NCBI GenBank assembly: GCA_000697055.1
Contig: JNDT01002409.1
Coordinates: forward strand, 1 to 64,000
Origin: Saksenaea vasiformis B4078
Taxonomy: Eukaryota > Mucoromycota > Mucoromycetes > Mucorales > Saksenaeaceae
Direction of reading: 5' to 3'
DNA length: 64,000 nucleotides
This document shows positions 58,779 to 64,000 of the stretch, piece by piece. Both the position numbers and the translations under genes were made by a program. Position 1 is the stretch's first letter, and the number at the start of each line of letters is the position of its first letter. The notes under the pieces are model-generated. The model had not been told where the DNA came from. It saw nothing but the letters and a program-made list of their open reading frames with translations, and searched no databases.

Positions 58779-59072
58779 GGTGCAAAACAATCAACGAGCA
58801 AAAAAAAAAAAACACAATTGCAATATCAAGCACGCCCGTAAATCACCATTAAATCGGAGGTTCAAAAAATGATGACGAAATAACATCGTTGATGACGTTT
58901 CACCATTGACACTAGATAGGTTTTTTGGACAAAGAAAAAGGAACATCTTAAGGACCACGGGTTAGACAATTGTAGTCTACTGATAACGTACGTAAAACAC
59001 AATTGTCTTACAAGCTATGACTGTATTATGGTATTATGCATTATAACAAATGTTCTAGCCAGACTTTAACAG

Positions 59073-59166
59073 AGTGTACCTTACCAAAACTAAGGTCTAG
59101 TGTAGATCCAAGGTAGGTTTTATGGTAGTATGCTTTATGCAATATCTATGGGTTCCAAATGCTCTG
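59073..59166. repeat. Degraded copy of the 59282-59420 element
   Basis: AGTGTACCTTACCAAAACTA then AGGTCTAGTGTAGATCCAAG and GTAGGTTTTATGGTAGTATG align, in the same orientation, with the interior of the next element. The right end (TATGCAATATCTATGGGTTC) matches TGTGCAACACCTATGGTCCC. A left terminal repeat is not recognisable. Confidence 0.65.
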
Positions 59167-59281
59167 TATAGTGCATTTATGTTTGTTATGTATCAATAAA
59201 ATCTGCCAATCATTTCATTTTATTATTTTTCCGGGCTCCGTAGCGTTCCGCTTCCATCCGGAAACAGCAAAACCCGGGCAG

Positions 59282-59420
59282 AGCTCTCAGGGACCATAGG
59301 TGTTACACAATCATGAACTAGTTGAAGTGTCTTAGCAAAACTAAAGTCTAGGGTAAGGTTTAGGGTAGGTTTTAAGATGGTCTGCTCTGTGCAACACCTA
59401 TGGTCCCCAAGAGTCTGCTC
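59282..59420. repeat. Miniature inverted-repeat element (MITE-like)
   Basis: About 140 bp flanked by inverted repeats. The left end, CTCTCAGGGACCATAGGTGT then TACACA, pairs with the right end, TGTGCAACACCTATGGTCCC then CAAGAGT. The interior repeats a TAGGGTAAGGTTTAGGGTAGG word. No coding capacity. A related degraded copy lies 120 bp to the left. Confidence 0.75.
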
Positions 59421-59581
59421 CCCCACCGATTTTATGGAGACTCGTGGATCGCATGATTGTGACAGCTTTCTGATGTTTAGTTTACATGAGACAACTTTCT
59501 TTCTTACTCATCTTAGCGATGTCCAAAGTGTATCACAAAACAACTAAACGATGTTGCAACAAATAACGGCGTAGAGAACAG

Positions 59582-60230
59582 CTAGGACAGCAACCGCATG
59601 AAGAATCGGTGATCATAACGTATGGAGACGGTGATATCAAAGCAGTTTATAAAGGCCATGCTGTCGTGCCAGTCCAAGTCAGTCTCACTGTCTTCACGAA
59701 GAAATACAATTAAATGAGCATGTAAACAATGGAAATTCCTTTTTCCCAGGAGCCATGCCAAAAGTTGAAGCCATAACAAATTCCCAGTCCGGAGATCAAT
59801 AAGGTTTAGGTAGTATCAATGGATGTGCGGTTGTGCAAGATATGGCTTCTAAGAGATCTGATGGAAATTCAGAAAGTACGTTGCGTAGAAGGCACTCGTT
59901 ATTCTCGTAGACGAAGATAATACCAGCAAAGCCTGTTCTTCTTGTGATGCAGAGACACGCCAGCATCGTGAGCAAGCGAGTTGCTTCCGACACAGGTACA
60001 CCTTTTGTATTATACGTCCGGTCATTCACAACGTCTTACAGAACGGGTTTTGAAGAGGTTGCAAGAAGATGGTCGGCGAAGATATCGTCTGCAACAGGAT
60101 AGCGACGCAATTGTTCATCGGACGTCATTATATCCAGAGAGGCAACTCGTTCGTAAGGATTACTGTCTATTGTATTCAGATATAAAACTGTTGCTCGTAT
60201 AGTACTGAACAACTACCGAAGCGAGGTATA
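59582..60230 (-). other. Unidentified candidate coding region
   Basis: Two to three minus-strand blocks have coding character. The first, about 60165-60045, reads NPYERVASLDIMTSDEQLRR then YPVADDIFADHLLATSSKPV, ending at a donor-like GTAAGAC. The second, 60005-59796, reads VPVSEATRLLTMLACLCITR, TGFAGIIFVYENNECLLRNV and FPSDLLEAISC. A third frame, 59725-59582, has REDSETDLDWHDSMAFINCF. The phases between blocks do not agree under any splice choice I tried, so the structure is unresolved or the gene is decayed. No family recognised. Confidence 0.35.
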
Positions 60231-60443
60231 CTCCCTGAAAGATTGTACCAACCATCCTCAAACTTTGGTGAGATTATGCTAAAGCGAGCGACTGTTGCTG
60301 ATATCTGCGTCGTTTCAGGTCTGGAATCGGGATGTAAATGCTAGCTGCAACATGCGACGCATATTAACTTCCTATATGGAACATGGCGGAAACTAAACTT
60401 CTAAACCTGAGGCTCTCCGGCGTCCCACCAATCGTGGTTGGTC

Positions 60444-60724
60444 TTAATCACAACAAGTAGCGCAAGCACAAGCAGAAACATAGTGTATTTCATCCTGATA
60501 ACAGAGAATAACAAGAAATAAAGATAATAATAAATCAGAAGAATTACCAGCGAAATGAAGTCTTCTATTCTAGCGATGCCGTGATAGTCTGGTTGCAAGT
60601 GATGATTATGTGCTTTCTCTTGCTGAATGAAGCATCCGCCCGCGTCTTTTGATGTCTCAACGTGGTATTGAAGCCTATTACACAGTTTTGATGCTTGTTT
60701 ATAGACAGACGTCAATAAAAGCAT
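60444..60724 (-). CDS. Small two-exon gene, unknown function
   Basis: Exons (complement) 60548-60724 and 60444-60494, 75 residues. The 53-bp intron has a canonical donor (GTAATT) and a pyrimidine-rich acceptor (TCTCTGTTATCAG). The protein begins MLLLTSVYKQASKLCNRLQY, contains GGCFIQQEKAHNHHLQPDYH and GIARIEDFISL, and ends CACATCCD. It is Cys/His-rich without a clear finger spacing. A donor-like GTAACC and acceptor-like AAAACAG just upstream suggest an additional 5' exon. I do not recognise it. Confidence 0.45.
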
Positions 60725-60754
60725 CTGTTTTGCAGAGAATGGGTTACCTCTCAA

Positions 60755-61129
60755 TTGGTTGTGACTCCAAGTGAGTTGAGTTCAGCTGATTTTAGTATTC
60801 CTAACTCATCCTATGTACGAAATAAGTGCTGAAAGGACCTCATCTTTAAACTAGCTGGACATGGCATTGGAAGGCTCTACACGGTGCTTTGTATTTGCAA
60901 CTAAGATAGTTTATCTTCTTTCTGTTTGCTTTTTCAATTGAAGAAAAAAAAAAAGAGTACTGGTATGTCTCTTACGTCTTTGTTATGATTCCATTTCGTA
61001 TTGAACAATAATTGCAATATCAAACTACGTCCAAGGGAAGTAATTGTTTTCATGCAGAGACAATTCATTATAACTATTCTTTAGACTGCTTTTTGCACTG
61101 CTGTGGAGGTGGCCTGCTAATACATGAAA
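60755..61129. other. Intergenic, nothing recognised
   Basis: AT-rich, no supported gene, and a short A-tract near 60942. Confidence 0.5.
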
Positions 61130-61440
61130 ATATCGGATCTTCATTGCGTGTTTGCGTCAAATAAATACTATGTGACGTTCAAGTCAATCCAAAGAATAGT
61201 TCGAACCTAGATAACCTCAGGTTTGCTTTAAAATGCTTCAGCGATGGGATTTCGATATCCTTCGGAAGCAGTAAAAACGTGCTCAAGGTAAGGAAAACAT
61301 CCCATTGTAACAAAAATTAGTTTTTGCATTAAGTTGCTTCAGTGGTAGTTTCTCAGTATTAAATCGGAAGCAGTAAAGATGTCAGGAGGCAAGAATACTG
61401 TTTTTGCATTGAGGTACTTCAGTGATCGATTTCCCAAATA
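61130..61440 (+). repeat. Dispersed repeat family, partial copy with internal duplications
   Basis: Begins TTGCGTGTTTGCGTCAAATA, like the left part of the 35220 copy. It then holds three successive versions of one block: TGCTTCAGCGATGGGATTTC..GGAAGCAGTAAAAACG, TTGCTTCAGTGGTAGTTTCT..CGGAAGCAGTAAAGATG, and TTGAGGTACTTCAGTGATCG. It stops about 150 bp before the COX6A start, so it sits in that gene's upstream region. Confidence 0.65.
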
Positions 61441-61594
61441 TTCTTCGAGTCGATTTCACTGACGTCATTTGGGATTTTTTGAATCTCTTCACCCTTGCCC
61501 TCACACGTGACTTGCTTGAATTTGCTAAACAAATTAACATCGAAAGGTTTTTTTTATTCCTAACCCTTACACACCCTACTCTTTCTGTAAATCA

Positions 61595-62142
61595 ATGGCT
61601 TCCCGCGCTCTTTTCAAGTCCAACGTTCTTGCTTCCGTTAAGCGTGCTGGTGCTCGTTTCCAATCCACTGGTGCTGTTTCCCAGTTTGCTGCCGAACGCG
61701 AGGCTGTGAAGAAGCACGCTGCTGGTAAATTATTATTATAACTATTCGCGTTACTATTTTCCTATGCTAATGGACTTCAATTGTGTTGCTGTTATGATTC
61801 CTTATAGAGTCCGCCGAGACCTGGAAGAAGATTTCTCTTTTCGTCTGCATTCCTGCGTAAGATAAAATGATCGAGTCATGGACGATGGAAAGCTGACATG
61901 ACATTTAGCCTTTTGTTCTCCGGTTTGAATGCTAAGAACTTGTACGAAAAGCATCTTGAACACATGGCTCACCACCCCCACGAGTTTGTCAACTACGAGT
62001 ACATGAACTGGCGCTGCAGAGTAAATATCGGATTATGCAGTATAGACAACGCGAACTAAAATGTTTATAATAGGACTTTTTCTGGGGTAAGGAATCCCTT
62101 TTCTTCAACCCCAAGGTCAACCATCCCGCCTCTGAGGAATAA
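61595..62142 (+). CDS. COX13: Cytochrome c oxidase subunit 6A
   Basis: Cytochrome c oxidase subunit VIa (COX13 in yeast) is a single-span subunit of the inner mitochondrial membrane. Exons: 61595-61724, 61808-61856, 61909-62020 and 62074-62142, 119 residues. The first 40 residues form a mitochondrial presequence (MASRALFKSNVLASVKRAGA). The mature part has SAETWKKISLFVCIPALLFS (start of the transmembrane helix), then GLNAKNLYEKHLEHMAHHPH and EFVNYEYMNWRCRDFFWGKE, with the conserved end SLFFNPKVNHPA. The 5' leader is CT-rich. Highly biased synonymous codons (GCT, GGT, AAG, TTC) in exons 1 and 4 suggest strong expression. Confidence 0.95.
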
Positions 62143-62311
62143 ATATAATATGGCATCCATATAAAAAAGAAAAAAAAAAGAGATTTAGACGCTCTATTCT
62201 CTTTCTTTTGTGATAAAGGCAAATCAATTCCAGTTTGATAGATTTCTTTCCCTTTTTTATACAGATTGTGGACGAAGGGAAAAAAACATAGAATGGACGT
62301 GCATGCTCGTT

Positions 62312-62322
62312 TCGCTCGCTCC

Positions 62323-62354
<32 letters not shown>

Positions 62355-62420
62355 TTCTCTCTTTTCTCTCTTTCTCTTCTCTCTCTTCTTTCTCTTTGTC
62401 TTTTTTTTTCCTTCTTTTGT
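62312..62420 (+). repeat. CT-rich microsatellite in tetraspanin-like gene promoter
   Basis: A long imperfect (CT)n/(CTTT)n tract ends directly at the start codon region of the next gene. Pyrimidine tracts upstream of start sites are common in fungal promoters. Confidence 0.85.
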
Positions 62421-62421
62421 T

Positions 62422-63305
62422 ATGTTGGCCTCTATTCGTTTTATGCTCGACTGCAGATATTATCCACCGAAGCATCGTCGATGGCTATGTACTGTAGCTT
62501 TTGTTATTCTCATTGTAAGCCCATCATGAAGTTTATTCGATGTATAATCGTTCATCGTTATGCCTGTTGTTGTTACACTAGTTGTTGGGATCCTTGTTAC
62601 TATTGTACGTTATTCGACCGCTTTCTAACACATATACAAGGGTCAGTACCAAAGAAATCGGTATGGCTCCATCTTTTGCATTAGAGATGGAATGGTATCA
62701 GCTATCATTCATCATGTTGTATACTGTGGGTCTGTGCTTCTTCCCAACAAAACATGTCCACTGGGTAACAGAGAAGTAGTTTATAATTATACCTTTTAAG
62801 GCAAATACTCAAACTCGTGTTAGTATTTTATTCCACTGATCGGGCTAATCCTCTTCCAATTTATAAAATGGACCTGTGTCTTGGTCGATCGTTCAGCTTA
62901 CATCAGACACCAGCTTGAGTTATCATGGGACAGAACAGTTACCGACCGTCAACCGATTCTAGACCATCTCGAGGGCCATTGGGAATGCCAAGGCCTTGAC
63001 GGACCAACGTCGTGTTATGCAAGACTTGAACAAAACTTTGGCTTCACCATTTACATCTGGGGTTTGGCTCTTTGGGTAGTGAAGTTTTTGCAGGTAAGCT
63101 GCAGGGAAGAGGGAGACGATAAAGTTAGGCCAGTAAACTGATGAACCTTCTTTTTTTTTTAAAAAAAAAGACGATAAGTGTACTCGCATGTTATGTGTTC
63201 TATTTGCACATAAACAATGATGAGGATAAACAGATCGACCTGACTGAGAATGAAAAAGAATCTTTGTTGAAGAATCTTAATACAGCGGCTGCACAGGCAG
63301 TATAG
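62422..63305 (+). CDS. Four-TM tetraspanin-like membrane protein
   Basis: Exons 62422-62514, 62582-62764, 62824-63093 and 63171-63305, about 226 residues, all joined in phase 0. Four hydrophobic segments are seen: WLCTVAFVILILLGSLLLLY (formed across intron 1), LSFIMLYTVGLCFF, YFIPLIGLILFQFIKW and FTIYIWGLALWVVKFL continuing TISVLACYVFYL. Between TM3 and TM4 lies an extracellular-type loop of about 50 residues with HWECQGLDGPTSCYARL. The C-terminus is cytosolic and charged (DKQIDLTENEKESLLKNL). The topology with one large loop before TM4 resembles tetraspanins, but the loop has two Cys and no CCG motif, so the family is uncertain. The start is ATG 62422 or 62443, just after a CT-rich tract. 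Confidence 0.65.
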
Positions 63306-63504
63306 TCATGAAAAGAACAGACTCCAGATGGACAAGCTCAAGGAAAAAGGCAAAAATGACTAACACTTGGCAATTGTGATTTTAAAAGACAAAAAAAAAA
63401 AGAAGAAAAGAACGAACTTTGGAAAGCGAAAACAACGTAATGCGTTATGATATATATAAGAAAAAGAATAGAACGAGAGAAAAACCTTTTTTTTTGGTAC
63501 AGAA

Positions 63505-64000
63505 CTATGGAAGAGGGTCATAGCTCCAGATTCGTGCGCGGTTGTCTCCTGAACCGGTAGCAAAAAGATGTCTTCCTGACGGACTGATTGCCACAGAAAT
63601 AACTAAGAATAACGGGGTTAGATTGGTTGTGTCGTCGTCTTTTTTAGTTTCTGGTATGTATGTACCTGAGTTCTTATGTCCTTGAAGCATAAATTGGGTC
63701 TGGCCAGTTCGTGGATCCCAGAACTGAACGCTGCGGTCTTTGGAACCAGACACAACCCAGTTACCATCCGGCGTACAGGCAACAGACAAGACAAAGTCCT
63801 ATAATAGAAAATGAGATCCCATGGTCATCTAGACAAGTCTTGCTATACCTTGTGGCCAGTAAAGGTCATTTTGCATGGGCCTCTGGAACGGTCTCTGTCC
63901 ATTGGGAAACCACGGCTCTCGTTTGTACCGAGCTGCCAAAGTTTCAACGTCTTGTCTAAACTGCCGCTTACCAGGGTCTTGCCGTCGGGCATGAAAGCAA
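63505..64000 (-). CDS. TUP1: TUP1-like WD40 transcriptional co-repressor, C-terminal part
   Basis: The last three blades of a WD40 propeller from a general repressor of the Tup1/Groucho type. The gene continues past the right edge. Exons (complement): 63849 to beyond 64000, 63666-63798 and 63505-63602. Visible text includes [60 protein letters not shown] and [20 protein letters not shown], ending [19 protein letters not shown]. The pattern SGSKDRxVxFWD, MLQGHxNSVISVA and FATGSGDxxARIW matches the C-terminus of fungal Tup1. In Tup1 proteins the N-terminal part binds Ssn6 and would lie outside the window. Confidence 0.9.

Noticed and set aside
62210..62529. Long frames through the CT-rich tract before 62422
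   Set aside because: Low-complexity Ser/Leu/Phe translation of a microsatellite; only the part from ATG 62422 is coherent with the downstream exons.
1..64000. CRISPR arrays, prophage or bacterial defence systems
   Set aside because: Spliceosomal introns throughout show a eukaryotic nuclear genome; no regularly spaced short repeats were found.

Overview
The window looks like nuclear DNA of an early-diverging (Mucoromycota-like) filamentous fungus. Genes are broken by many short introns, mostly 42-85 bp and usually GT...CTNAC/CTAAC...AG. They encode fungal-type products: an eisosome BAR protein, a GH18 chitinase, a Kre9-like wall protein, a bZIP factor, an RGS protein and a TUP1-like repressor. 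Conserved eukaryotic housekeeping genes lie among long intergenic tracts that hold degraded mobile DNA. No tRNA, rRNA, CRISPR array or bacterial-style operon was seen. Species cannot be assigned from the sequence alone.

Layout. 1-670: the 5' end of a Tc1/mariner element running off the left edge. 671-3475: no intact gene. 3515-6482 (+): RRP36 (ribosome biogenesis) and a secreted chitinase, about 160 bp apart. 10058-11905 (-): Pil1-like eisosome protein. 13029-14796: GPN2 GTPase (-) and a diphosphoinositol polyphosphate phosphohydrolase (+), divergent from a 145-bp promoter. 16811-17559 (-): Kre9-like secreted protein. 20.8-25.3 kb: degraded coding regions, a long palindrome, and a broken gene pairing a DUF6729-like part with a 3'-5' exonuclease. 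25397-28871 (+): 16-exon COG3. 30785-33260 (-): SulP anion transporter. 37392-38719 (+): bZIP factor. 39281-40341 (-): RGS-domain protein. 43665-45749 (-): a small unknown gene, POLD4 and a REEP/Yop1-family ER protein in a tight cluster. 49663-50085 (-): probable mitochondrial small protein. 55271-56392 (-): hormone-sensitive-lipase-type hydrolase. 58424-58778 (-): complex I NDUFB7. 60444-60724 (-): small unknown gene. 61595-63305 (+): cytochrome c oxidase subunit 6A, then a four-TM tetraspanin-like protein. 63505-64000 (-): C-terminal WD40 repeats of a TUP1-like repressor, running off the right edge.

The genes do not form one pathway. They cover ribosome biogenesis, RNA polymerase assembly, DNA replication, Golgi and ER trafficking, respiration, transport and cell-wall turnover. 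The most distinctive non-genic signal is a dispersed, non-coding repeat family. At least seven full or partial copies, in both orientations, share a terminal inverted sequence and a small internal hairpin. I read it as a non-autonomous DNA transposon. Exon-intron structures were derived by hand from splice sites, phase and family alignment, so small boundary errors are possible.
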